Assembly (NCBI RefSeq): GCF_008727775.1
Contig: NZ_CP044232.1
Span: 2,976,001-3,040,000 of the forward strand
DNA from: Microbacterium lushaniae
Lineage (GTDB): Bacteria > Actinomycetota > Actinomycetes > Actinomycetales > Microbacteriaceae
DNA length: 64,000 nucleotides
Reading direction: 5' to 3'
Shown: positions 40,432-47,718 of the stretch, one piece after another
How positions within the stretch are numbered: the first letter of the stretch is position 1
How the letters are laid out: every line of letters starts with the position of its first letter
The notes under the pieces: model-generated
Told to the model about the DNA's origin: nothing
Database searches by the model: none
What the model saw: the letters and a program-made list of their open reading frames with translations, nothing else
Position numbers and translations under genes: made by a program

Positions 40432-41025
40432 TCAGTCTCCTTCTCGGCTGCGTTGGTAATGGGCTCGAGCTTTCGCACGCCCCCCGCAGCGGCTCATCGA
40501 GCACCATCTGCGAGAGCCCGGGCGCGATGTATCCAGGAAGATGAGGCCGCAGTCGTCCGCGGAGCAACGGCGCAGACGCCCCGGGCTGGCCGACAGGGCG
40601 CGAATCGCGTCTTGAGCGAGGTGCGCAAGCATCTGACTCGCGGTGGGGGCGGGGCGGGGTGAGCCGCCCGCGAGCACCGGCGCGAGTCCACCCCTCGCGG
40701 CGAGGTCGTTGATCGCATCAACGTCTTCCGGCCGAAGGGGCTGACCGTCTGCGATTCCACGGGCTGCGAACGAGATGGCACTACGCAGGGCGATCGCCTC
40801 CGCGAACACGTCCGCCTCGATCTTCGACAGAGGCTCTCCGAAACGCGTGGTGAGCCAGTCGCCAAGCTCGGCAGCACTTCGCAGCGACTCCCACTCTGCG
40901 ACTCCATAACCGAAGTCACCCGAGTACGCGAACTCGAGCCCGACGGAACCCGGGTCGAAGAACCAGCGGTGTCCGTCCGTCCCTCGCATCCACGTCCCAG
41001 GCGCGCGCGCCTTCACAGCCGTCAC
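40432..41025 (-). CDS. CGNR zinc-finger / ABATE-domain regulator
   Basis: 197 residues. N-terminal ABATE-like helical domain (RWFFDPGSVGLEFAYSG, then LGDWLTTRFGEPLSKIE) and a C-terminal CGNR zinc finger: CSADDCGLIFLDTSR then RRWCSMSRCGGRAKAR (Cys pairs and the CGGR variant of CGNR). Proteins of this group are putative stress regulators. GTG start; the 5' end overlaps the YdeI-like gene by 4 bp. Probably binds the palindrome at 41271-41291. Confidence 0.88.
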   Translation of the reverse strand: MTAVKARAPGTWMRGTDGHRWFFDPGSVGLEFAYSGDFGYGVAEWESLRSAAELGDWLTTRFGEPLSKIEADVFAEAIALRSAISFAARGIADGQPLRPEDVDAINDLAARGGLAPVLAGGSPRPAPTASQMLAHLAQDAIRALSASPGRLRRCSADDCGLIFLDTSRPGSRRWCSMSRCGGRAKARAHYQRSREGD

Positions 41026-41261
41026 GAACTCTTACGGGAAGGTGCGTGCTGCATGCCCATGTACACGCCGCCCTCAGCCAGTTCAGTCAGCATCACCTCG
41101 ACGCGTCGCGTGCGCGTCGCCGCTGTCTTGGCCCGGCCGATCCAACCGACGTAGTCGTTTCGTTGGTAGGCGGGGCGCGCGTCGTAGTCGGCGCGGAGTT
41201 CCCGCTCATCGAGCAGTTGAGCGATGTCCGGGGGAAGCGGGTAACGCGGACGCGTCAGCAT
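41022..41261 (-). CDS. YdeI/OmpD-associated (OmdA) domain protein, short
   Basis: 79 residues with the OmdA core: LPPDIAQLLDERELRADYDA and NDYVGWIGRAKTAATRTRRVEVMLTEL. Full-length YdeI proteins have an extra N-terminal domain of about 100 residues, absent here; short stand-alone forms are common. Function unclear (bacteriocin tolerance reported for relatives). First gene of the operon with CGNR and RidA; its start lies 10 nt from a strong palindrome. Confidence 0.82.
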   Translation of the reverse strand: MLTRPRYPLPPDIAQLLDERELRADYDARPAYQRNDYVGWIGRAKTAATRTRRVEVMLTELAEGGVYMGMQHAPSRKSS

Positions 41262-41270
41262 GCGAAGAAT

Positions 41271-41291
41271 CTAACCGGTTATACCAGTTAG
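41271..41291. promoter_or_regulatory. 21-bp palindrome over a -10 (YdeI-CGNR-RidA operon)
   Basis: CTAACCGGTTATACCAGTTAG: 16 of 21 positions are palindromic (CTAAC-YGGT-NNN-ACCR-GTTAG). It contains TATAAC on the minus strand (41278-41283), a probable -10 for the operon that starts 10 nt further on. Probable operator. The rest of the 41262-41445 gap holds a 14-bp perfect palindrome CCGCGAATTCGCGG (41376-41389) and no gene. Confidence 0.6.
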
Positions 41292-41422
41292 AGCAAGCAT
41301 CCGACTTCTCTAGTTGTGCCACGGAGACTGAACTGTCCGATGCCACGCTGATTGACAGCCCAGCATGCGACCGTCCCGCGAATTCGCGGCACGGCAATGC
41401 AGTCGCACAGGGTGGGTCTTGC

Positions 41423-41442
41423 CACGCGACTTGTCAGGAGTC
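41423..41442. repeat. Direct repeat, right copy
   Basis: CACGCGACTTGTCAGGAGTC; pairs with 39844-39863. It lies 3 bp from the stop codon of the truncated DUF6644 gene. Confidence 0.45.
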
Positions 41443-41445
41443 CCG

Positions 41446-41740
41446 TCACACGTGGGCGAGGAAGCGTCCGGCGAAGATCACTCCGGTCCAGGCGACCAGC
41501 GACACACTCGCGGCGACGCGGGCAGTAACGGGTGCCATGGCGGCCTTCGCCCAGTCATCGACACGACGATAGACGCCCGCGTGGAAGACCAGCACGTTCA
41601 GGCCCACCAAGAGAAGCAGTTCCAACTTCCACGGTGCGGCGCTCGAACCGGCCACGACGCTCGCTTGCGCGCTCAGTAGCGCGACGCCGCCGAGTAGGTA
41701 GAAGCACGCAGACAGAACGCGTGCGTGACGCGCCGCTACG
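41446..41740 (-). pseudogene. Truncated DUF6644 membrane protein
   Basis: The readable part is the C-terminal half of a DUF6644-type four-helix protein: ARVLSACFYLLGGVALLSAQ, then KLELLLLVGLNVLVFHAGVYRRVDDW and the end GVIFAGRFLAHV. The N-terminal half is gone; upstream of about 41740 the frame continues only into an Arg/Ser-rich stretch without homology, which carries short repeats. Likely truncated by a rearrangement. Confidence 0.7.
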
Positions 41741-41815
41741 GACAAGTTCCTGAAACGCAGACACGTTCTGCCGCTACTGACAGAACGATTGACGGCACTG
41801 ACAGGTTCTGGAATC
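41741..41815. repeat. Short iterated GACA..TTC motifs at a truncation point
   Basis: GGACAAGTTCCTG, CTGACAGAACG and CTGACAGGTTCTGG follow each other within 75 bp, in both orientations, directly at the point where DUF6644 homology stops. May be the scarred end of a mobile element; no transposase is visible. Confidence 0.35.
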
Positions 41816-41877
41816 GGACACGACGAGAGAATCACAAAAAGATAACGGCGAGGTCTTCCCTCCCGTTACCTTCTCGT

Positions 41878-41997
41878 TATAGAGTGCTCGCACGGTAGTT
41901 GTTTGCTGTGGCAGTTACCGGACATGTGATTGCAGGACACTCTTGGTGCAAAGGGAAATGGGCCGGTCGGAAGCCTCTCCGACCGGCCCTTACTCTT
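41878..41997 (+). ncRNA. Candidate small RNA ending in a strong terminator
   Basis: Between the truncated DUF6644 gene and the DUF222 gene, no protein-coding frame is evident, yet three hairpins stand in a row: CGGTA/TACCG (41893-41920), TTGCA/TGCAA (41930-41951), and the terminator (41960-41989). A TATAGA hexamer (41878-41883) could be the -10. A transcript of about 110 nt would result. Lower GC than the genes around. Confidence 0.4.
41960..41989 (+). terminator. Strong hairpin terminator with no upstream gene
   Basis: Perfect 11-bp stem GGGCCGGTCGG/CCGACCGGCCC, 8-nt loop, followed by TTACTCTT. Best intrinsic terminator in the window. Confidence 0.75.
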
Positions 41998-42113
41998 GCC
42001 TGCCACCCACCTCTCCTCCCCAGCCCACTTCTCGGCGGAGTTGTCCACAGAAATAGCATCTGACCTGGGGTGAATCACCTGGGAATGTCGGAGGCCCCTG
42101 CGAGAATCGGGTC

Positions 42114-43550
42114 ATGTTCGACAGCGATCGCACCGCCCTCGTGACCTCCCTTCGTGCAGGTCTGCAGGCGCTGGTCGACGGGTTGGATGCGGCGGCCGCA
42201 TCTGATGACGAACTCCTGCGGCACGCGGCCGACGTGGAAGCTCTGGGCCGGCTGCTGGATGCGGGGCGAGTGATCCTCGCCGGAGAGGTCGCGCATCGCA
42301 GCCGCACCGACTTGGGCAGCGAGCGGTTGACCGTCACGCGTGGCTGCCGGACTCCCGGCGAACTCCTCGAACGCGTCACCCTCGTTTCGGGGTCCACCGC
42401 ACGCGCGCGCCTGCGCGCCGCGGCGCCACTGCGGGCTCGCACGGCGCTCACCGGCGAGCCGTTGCCCCCGGCGTTCCCCCTAGTCGCGAGGGCACTGGCG
42501 TCAGGAGCCCTCGGGGTGGATGCGGCCTCCGCGATCGTGACAGCCCTCGCCTCGATCCGCGATCGGGGCGCCGTGTCGGACACGGACGCGTTCGCAGCGG
42601 CGGAGCAGGCTCTCGTCGACGCCGCCACGGGAGACGGCGACGCGCTGCCCGCCGGCGCGGACGAGGTCGCGATCATGGCTCAGACGTGGGCGCTCTTCCT
42701 CGACCCGGATGGGGCACTCCCTGAGGAGGAACGCGCCATGAAGGCACGCGGACTGACGCTCGGGCGAGAACGCGAAGGCGTCGTCGGCGTGCAGGGCGCG
42801 CTGCTTCCCGACGTCGCCGCTCAGTTGCAGCGGTTGCTCGACGCCTTCCTCAACCCCAAGGTGGCGGGCGCTCCAGGGCCGCGCTTCGCGGCCGAAACCG
42901 AGACCGAGGAGGGGGAGGAGGATCCGCCGGTCGACCCGCGCACGAGCGCACAGCGGCGGCACGACGCGTTCGCCGGCGTCCTCGCCGTCGCCGCCGGCAT
43001 GGACGGCATGCCGCACCTCGGCGGATCGGCCCCGACCCTCGTGGTCACGGTCGCCGCCGATCAGCTCGATCACGCCTCAGGCGTCGCGTTCGTACCGCCG
43101 CGCACAGCAGGTGACACCGGAGCGGTGCCCGCTTCCGTCGCCCGGCATGCCGGGTGCGCCGGGCAGATCCAGCGCATCGTCTTCGATCGCGCAGGGCGGA
43201 TCATCGACCTCGGTACACCGCAGCGCCTCTACACCGCACACCAGCGGCGCGCGATCGCCACGAGAGATGGCGAGTGCATCATCCCGGGATGCCACGTGCC
43301 CGCCACGTGGTGCGAAGTGCACCACGTGCATGAGGCAGCCCGCGGAGGCCCCACCCACACCGACAACGGTGTGCTGCTGTGCTGGTCCCACCACCGCACG
43401 CTCGAGACGAGCGGCTGGGAGATCCGGATGGTGCGCGGGGCGCCGTGGGTCCGGCCGCCGAGGTGGCTCGACCACAACCGGCGATGGCGACCCGCCACAG
43501 GCTCGATCCATCGGCAGCACGCCACGCTCGTCCACGCCGCGCCACCGTGA
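42114..43550 (+). CDS. DUF222 / HNH endonuclease (13E12 repeat family)
   Basis: 478 residues: N-terminal DUF222 helical region (about 10-320) and a C-terminal HNH nuclease (about 375-430): ARDGECIIPGC (first zinc pair), CEVHHVHEAARGGPTHTDNGVLLCWSHH (the HNH core and second pair). Multi-copy family in actinobacteria, thought to be mobile-element-linked, with unknown natural role. ATG 42114; a GAGAAT hexamer ends 6 nt before it. Codon bias matches the chromosome. Confidence 0.93.
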   Translation: MFDSDRTALVTSLRAGLQALVDGLDAAAASDDELLRHAADVEALGRLLDAGRVILAGEVAHRSRTDLGSERLTVTRGCRTPGELLERVTLVSGSTARARLRAAAPLRARTALTGEPLPPAFPLVARALASGALGVDAASAIVTALASIRDRGAVSDTDAFAAAEQALVDAATGDGDALPAGADEVAIMAQTWALFLDPDGALPEEERAMKARGLTLGREREGVVGVQGALLPDVAAQLQRLLDAFLNPKVAGAPGPRFAAETETEEGEEDPPVDPRTSAQRRHDAFAGVLAVAAGMDGMPHLGGSAPTLVVTVAADQLDHASGVAFVPPRTAGDTGAVPASVARHAGCAGQIQRIVFDRAGRIIDLGTPQRLYTAHQRRAIATRDGECIIPGCHVPATWCEVHHVHEAARGGPTHTDNGVLLCWSHHRTLETSGWEIRMVRGAPWVRPPRWLDHNRRWRPATGSIHRQHATLVHAAPP

Positions 43551-43559
43551 CGGTCCGAG

Positions 43560-45392
43560 TCAGACGCCGCCGCCCCCGCCACCCCCGCCGCCCCCGCCGG
43601 CGGAGCCGCCCCCGGTCGACCCGCCCGACGTGGACGACGACGACGTCGCACTCGCCGAGAGCGACCCGATGCCCGACGCGAACGCCCCGGCGTTGAAGCC
43701 CGACGCACCCACGTACCAGCCGGGAGTGCCGGTGGACTCATACAGCACCCCGAGCCGCTCCGACCACTGCTTCTCCTGCCCGAACACGACCGCGTACGGC
43801 AGCAGCGACTCGTAGATGCGGAGCATCTGCCGGGGGTCGCTCGCGTCCACGGCCACGCGCTCCGCGCCACCCGGCGACTGCAGCATCCGGATGCGGTCGG
43901 CCTCCGCCCAGTCGATGAAGACCTTCAGCCCCGCCAGGTGGTCGCGCGTGTCCGCGCCCACCGGCGTCAGCGGCTTGTGGGCGAGCACACCGATGACGAA
44001 GACCAGCGCCAGCGCACTGACGATCAGGAGCACGATCGGCAGGAGCGGCGTCACGCTGCCGAGGAGCGCAAGAACGCCGAAGACCGTCGACACCGCCATG
44101 CCCCCGAACGCCAGCAGCGCCGGCCCCATCCGCGGTTTCAGCGGCACCTCCCTGCGCAGGCCGCTCCGCGTGAGCTCCTTGCCGGCCTCGGCGAGGATCG
44201 CCCTGGCCGCGGTGGAGAGCCGGGTGTCCTGGCGCCCGAACGTGAAGACCGCGCCGGGCGCCGCATCCTCGCCGAACAGGCCGTTCAGCAGCATCCGCCC
44301 ATCCCCGTCTGCCCGTGCGGGGTCGACGAGGTGCGCCTCCAACTGCAGGCCTCCGAATCGCCGACGCTCTCCCTCGACGATGCGGATGCTGCCCACCACG
44401 GCCTGCTCGAGCACTTCGGCGGGGATGGCCTTGGTCGTCTTCCCCAGCAGCACGGCGCTCTCGAGGGCGTCGACGGCGGCGGGAGGGGTGAACTCGGCCA
44501 CGACCGTCGGGCGCCCCGGGGCATCGGACAGGAGCCGGACCCTGATCACGATCGCCCAGGCCGCTGCGGCCAGGATGATGAGCACGCCAACGAGCTGCAG
44601 CCAGCCCCACGGTGAGGCGAAGAACGACGGATTGAAGGGCGTGAAGGTGCCCGAGGCGAACCCGACCGCCACCGTGAGCGTCTCGTGCGGACCGAGACCC
44701 ATCGCCTCCGCCCGCACCGTCACAGCCCCGTCGGGGGCCGTCTCCGCGGCGATGGGACACTCCGTCGTCGAATCGCGCGCGCCGGCATAACAGGCCTGCG
44801 AGCCGGTGAGCTCCGCGGCGAGCGCCTCATCGACATGCAGGGCCGCGGTGACGCGACCGAAAGGCTGCTGCCAGTCCAGCCCGTTGACGTTCCAGTAGAA
44901 CTCGTCGGCATCGGTGTCGTCGAAGAATCGCACGACGTTGCGCATCGTGTAGGTGAAGACGTACGTCTGCTCCCCGTGCACGTAATCGTCGGCGCGTGAG
45001 GTGACCAGGAGATAGCCGTCGTCGCTCTCGGTCTCGACCTCGCGGGGCTCACCGTCGGCGTCGGTGACGGAGATCAGATCCACCTCCAGCGGCGCCCCGA
45101 GGTACTTCTCCGGCAGCAACCGCTGCATGCCGCGGTTCTGATCGGCGTCGGGAAACTCCGCCACGAACGTCTCCACCACCCGCAGCTCACTGGCCCCGTC
45201 CTCGGCGCGCGTGAGGGTGTAGTCGGCATCCATGCTCGCGAACGTGAAGTCGTTCACATCCGTTCGCACCACGGATGCAGCGGCCACCGGCGCCGTCGAG
45301 GCACCCGACGCGGCCGGCGCGGCGACGAGGCCCGCACCGACGGAGGTGAAGGCGATCACCAGGGCTGCCAGGGTGCGTCGCATCCACTTCAT
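43560..45392 (-). CDS. DUF2207 membrane protein with Gly-rich tail
   Basis: 610 residues. Signal peptide (MKWMRRTLAALVIAFTSVGAG, about 1-30), an extracytoplasmic beta domain (about 45-240; TLTRAEDGASELRVVETF, YTMRNVVRFF), a TM helix near 255-278, a cytoplasmic domain, two more TM helices near 420-470, another cytoplasmic domain, and a low-complexity tail of Ser/Gly ending in a Gly run. Layout matches DUF2207. Translation from the ATG at 45390-45392 gives the signal peptide. Divergent from a MarR-type gene. Confidence 0.87.
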   Translation of the reverse strand: MKWMRRTLAALVIAFTSVGAGLVAAPAASGASTAPVAAASVVRTDVNDFTFASMDADYTLTRAEDGASELRVVETFVAEFPDADQNRGMQRLLPEKYLGAPLEVDLISVTDADGEPREVETESDDGYLLVTSRADDYVHGEQTYVFTYTMRNVVRFFDDTDADEFYWNVNGLDWQQPFGRVTAALHVDEALAAELTGSQACYAGARDSTTECPIAAETAPDGAVTVRAEAMGLGPHETLTVAVGFASGTFTPFNPSFFASPWGWLQLVGVLIILAAAAWAIVIRVRLLSDAPGRPTVVAEFTPPAAVDALESAVLLGKTTKAIPAEVLEQAVVGSIRIVEGERRRFGGLQLEAHLVDPARADGDGRMLLNGLFGEDAAPGAVFTFGRQDTRLSTAARAILAEAGKELTRSGLRREVPLKPRMGPALLAFGGMAVSTVFGVLALLGSVTPLLPIVLLIVSALALVFVIGVLAHKPLTPVGADTRDHLAGLKVFIDWAEADRIRMLQSPGGAERVAVDASDPRQMLRIYESLLPYAVVFGQEKQWSERLGVLYESTGTPGWYVGASGFNAGAFASGIGSLSASATSSSSTSGGSTGGGSAGGGGGGGGGGGV

Positions 45393-45424
45393 GCCGCACA
45401 GCCTATGCGGCCCCCCTGGGCCCT

Positions 45425-45430
45425 TACTCT
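45425..45430 (+). promoter_or_regulatory. -10 hexamer of leaderless marR-type gene
   Basis: TACTCT ends 7 nt before the ATG at 45438; no ribosome-binding site between. Confidence 0.45.
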
Positions 45431-45437
45431 TGTCGGT

Positions 45438-45884
45438 ATGACCGACCGCCACCTCGCCGTCGATGCGTGGGAGAGCCTGTTCCGTGCACAGCACGAGGTG
45501 TTCGAACAGCTCAGAGTCGACTTCACCGACACCGATCTGTCACAGGCGGAATACGACGTTCTGCTCACCGTCACGCGTGCGCCGGAGATGACGGCGCGCC
45601 TGCGCGACGTCACGGCGAACATGCTCATCAGCCAGCCGAGCGTCTCGCGGCTGGTCGACCGGATGGTCGCCCGCGACCTCATCAGCAAGTGCCCCGACCC
45701 CGACGACGGCCGCGGCGCCCTCGTGCGCGCCACCGAAGCCGGGGCATCTGCCTTCCGCCGCCTGGCGTCCGAGCACGCCGCCAACATCGCCGAGCGGATG
45801 TCGCCACTCAGCGACGACGAGCTGGCGCTGCTGCGCGACCTCACCGCCAAGCTGCGCAGGCCGAAGCCCGACACCGACTGCTGA
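45438..45884 (+). CDS. MarR-family regulator
   Basis: 148 residues with a MarR winged helix at about 40-110: QAEYDVLLTVTRAPEMTARLRD, MLISQPSVSRLVDRMVARDLI, wing DPDDGRGALVRAT. C-terminal helix forms the dimer. The usual effector site is not predictable. An in-frame earlier start (45405) would add 11 residues that overlap the promoter. Divergent from the DUF2207 gene. Confidence 0.88.
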   Translation: MTDRHLAVDAWESLFRAQHEVFEQLRVDFTDTDLSQAEYDVLLTVTRAPEMTARLRDVTANMLISQPSVSRLVDRMVARDLISKCPDPDDGRGALVRATEAGASAFRRLASEHAANIAERMSPLSDDELALLRDLTAKLRRPKPDTDC

Positions 45885-45896
45885 CGCCCCGGCGCC

Positions 45897-46262
45897 TCAC
45901 ACCCGCTGGAAGGCGACGAGCCCGACGAGGTTCCCCTCGGTGTCGCGGATGAAGGCGTGCCACTCCTCATGCCGCGGCGGACCCAGGGCTTCGCCGTCAT
46001 GCGTGAAGATCACGTGCGGACGTGTGACCACCTCCGCCACGCCCGCGAGCCGCTCGATGGCCTCGTGCACGTTGTCGACGTGCAGATAGATCAGAGCGGA
46101 GGGCGCGTTGCGATCCAGCACGAGGCGCACGCCGTCGAGATCGAAGAACACCAGTCCCGGATCGTCGAATCGCGCGACGGGTTCGGCCTCCAGCAGCACC
46201 GTGTAGAAGTCGGACGCCCGATCAAGGTCCTCGGCGCGCTGCGCCACCTGCACCAGTCGCAT
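45897..46262 (-). CDS. VOC/glyoxalase-fold protein
   Basis: 121 residues starting MRLVQVAQRAEDLDRASDFYTVLLEAEP, then FFDLDGVRLVLDR, LIYLHVDNVHEAIERL and the end FIRDTEGNLVGL. Glyoxalase superfamily; the metal/substrate residues are not certain. GGAGG sits just before the ATG at 46262. The longer upstream frame to 46400 is Arg-rich and not part of the protein. Convergent with the MarR gene. Confidence 0.87.
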   Translation of the reverse strand: MRLVQVAQRAEDLDRASDFYTVLLEAEPVARFDDPGLVFFDLDGVRLVLDRNAPSALIYLHVDNVHEAIERLAGVAEVVTRPHVIFTHDGEALGPPRHEEWHAFIRDTEGNLVGLVAFQRV

Positions 46263-46423
46263 GTTCCTCCGTCGCCTTCGCCGTGGTGCCCCCAGTCTCA
46301 CCCGGCGCCGCCTGAGCCCGCAATCGCCGGCTTCCGAGAGCGGTTGTCCACCGCGATTCGTCGGGGCGGCGGAGTGTGGGGTATTCTCTAGGAGGCCCAC
46401 GCGCCGTTTCGCGCGGGGGCCGT

Positions 46424-46496
46424 GCGCCCGTAGCTCAATGGATAGAGCATCTGACTACGGATCAGAAGGTTAGGGGTTCGAGTCCCTTCGGGCGCG
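46424..46496 (+). tRNA. tRNA-Arg (anticodon ACG)
   Basis: 73 nt folding into a full cloverleaf: acceptor GCGCCCG/CGGGCGC, D arm GCTC/GAGC, anticodon stem TCTGA/TCAGA with loop CTACGGA (anticodon ACG), T arm AGGGG/CCCTT with TTCGAGT. CCA is not encoded. A34 must become inosine to read CGU, CGC and CGA codons, the job of TadA (5062-5523). TATTCT (46382-46387) upstream may be the -10. Confidence 0.97.
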
Positions 46497-46516
46497 CACT
46501 GTGTTGAGACAGTGAC

Positions 46517-46552
46517 GAGATCCCCCGTTCTCCTCGGAGAGCGGGGGATCTC
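46517..46552 (+). terminator. Hairpin after tRNA-Arg
   Basis: Perfect 11-bp stem GAGATCCCCCG/CGGGGGATCTC (46517-46527, 46542-46552); inner loop also pairs. Likely ends the tRNA transcript. Confidence 0.65.
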
Positions 46553-46583
46553 TGCATCCCGCCCGCGTACGCGACGGCGAAGG

Positions 46584-47150
46584 TCAGGATTCGGCGGCGT
46601 CGGCGGACTGGCGGCGTCGCTGGGTGTGCGCCGCCAGGCGCGCGAGATCCACCATGCGCAGTGCATCCATGCGGGCCTTGCGCATGCGTTCGTAGTCGGG
46701 GTCGGCGTCGGGCGTCATCCCCTCCACCTTGAGCCGCCGCTGCAGGTTCGCTTCGACATCGCCCCAGGCCGCCTCCCGGGCGGCGTCGACGAGTTGATAC
46801 ACCCGCTCGGGGTCATCGGCCCACGCCCGCAGCTCCTTGGCGACCCCGTCGTACTGCTTGCGCCGGCGGCGCAGGTTGCGCATGTCGCGCTCGCGATAGT
46901 CGTGGGTGCCACTGGAGGTGGAGAACTTGCCCCACGCTCCACGCCGCAGGTCGCGCATGCGCTGAGCCGCCCGTTCCTGCTCCTCGGCGAGGGCGAGGAT
47001 CGTGTCGCGGGCGAACCCGGCGAGCTTGTCGCGATCGAAGGTGGCGCCGGCGGAGATCGTCTCGACGAGGATGTGGTTGCGCACCGTCAGCCGAGCGGCT
47101 GCGGAGGCGATCGACACGCCCTCCTCCACGGCTTCCGACGTTCGCCCCAC
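46584..47150 (-). CDS. Conserved hypothetical, helical charged protein
   Basis: 188 residues, highly helical: VGRTSEAVEEGVSIASAAAR at the start, a basic stretch MRNLRRRRKQYDGVAKELR, then YQLVDAAREAAWGDVEANLQ and a basic end HTQRRRQS. No recognised domain, though similar proteins are common in this family of actinobacteria. The GTG at 47150 is preferred: GGGAGG lies 6 nt upstream. Not membrane bound. Confidence 0.7.
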   Translation of the reverse strand: MGRTSEAVEEGVSIASAAARLTVRNHILVETISAGATFDRDKLAGFARDTILALAEEQERAAQRMRDLRRGAWGKFSTSSGTHDYRERDMRNLRRRRKQYDGVAKELRAWADDPERVYQLVDAAREAAWGDVEANLQRRLKVEGMTPDADPDYERMRKARMDALRMVDLARLAAHTQRRRQSADAAES

Positions 47151-47211
47151 CACAGACCTCCCTCGCACCGAGGCTAGCGGCTCACGCACACGCCACCGGC
47201 CGCACTTCGCG

Positions 47212-47646
47212 TCAGTTCGCCGCCACCTTCGCCAGCCCCCGGCTGATGGCCGCCAATTCACTCGCGCTCACCCGGTCCAGGAACGCCTCTCTGACCAGGG
47301 CGATGTGGCCGGGGAGCACCTTCGCCAGCAGCTCGGCGCCCGCCGGCTCCAGCCGGATGATCACCGCGCGGGCGTCCTCCTCGCTCGTGCGGCGGCTGAC
47401 CAGTCCGCGGTTCTCCAGTTGCGTGGCCTGGTAGGTGAGCCCGTTCTTGGAGGCGACGAGCACCTGCGCGAGGTCGCTCATGCGCAATTCACCCGCGTCC
47501 TGCAGCTGCGCGAGCACCGTGAACTGCGCCTCGGTGAGTCCGTGCTCACGCAGCTGCGTGGCGACCGCGCGCTGGAGGCGGTCCCCCGCGGCACGAAGCG
47601 CGAAGTACGCCGAGAGCTCGTCGCGACTGATCTGCTGGTCCACCAA
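47212..47646 (-). CDS. MarR-family regulator (likely of the hydrolase/F420 operon)
   Basis: 144 residues with a MarR fold: LTEAQFTVLAQLQDAGELRMSDLAQVLVA, then LTYQATQLENRGLVSRRTSEEDARAVI (recognition helix and wing). It lies directly behind the hydrolase and F420-type reductase genes on the same strand, so it may be cotranscribed with, and regulate, them. The repeats at 49277-49325 are candidate binding sites. Start ATG at 47646. Confidence 0.87.
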   Translation of the reverse strand: MVDQQISRDELSAYFALRAAGDRLQRAVATQLREHGLTEAQFTVLAQLQDAGELRMSDLAQVLVASKNGLTYQATQLENRGLVSRRTSEEDARAVIIRLEPAGAELLAKVLPGHIALVREAFLDRVSASELAAISRGLAKVAAN

Positions 47647-47718
47647 GGGCGTGTCCTTCCCGCCCTCGTAGAGTACCGAACCCGCGCCGCACCCCGCGGG
47701 CCGCCGCCCCCACCGCGA

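Noticed and set aside
41376..41389. 14-bp perfect palindrome CCGCGAATTCGCGG as a regulatory site
   Set aside because: It lies between a repeat and gene starts without a promoter or regulator pairing; a palindrome this long can occur by chance in 64 kb.
42114..43550. DUF222/HNH protein as an intact mobile element or phage gene
   Set aside because: No integrase, transposase, inverted ends or phage structural genes nearby; composition matches the chromosome.
46424..46552. tRNA-linked genomic island
   Set aside because: No integrase or repeated tRNA 3' end downstream; the following genes look chromosomal.
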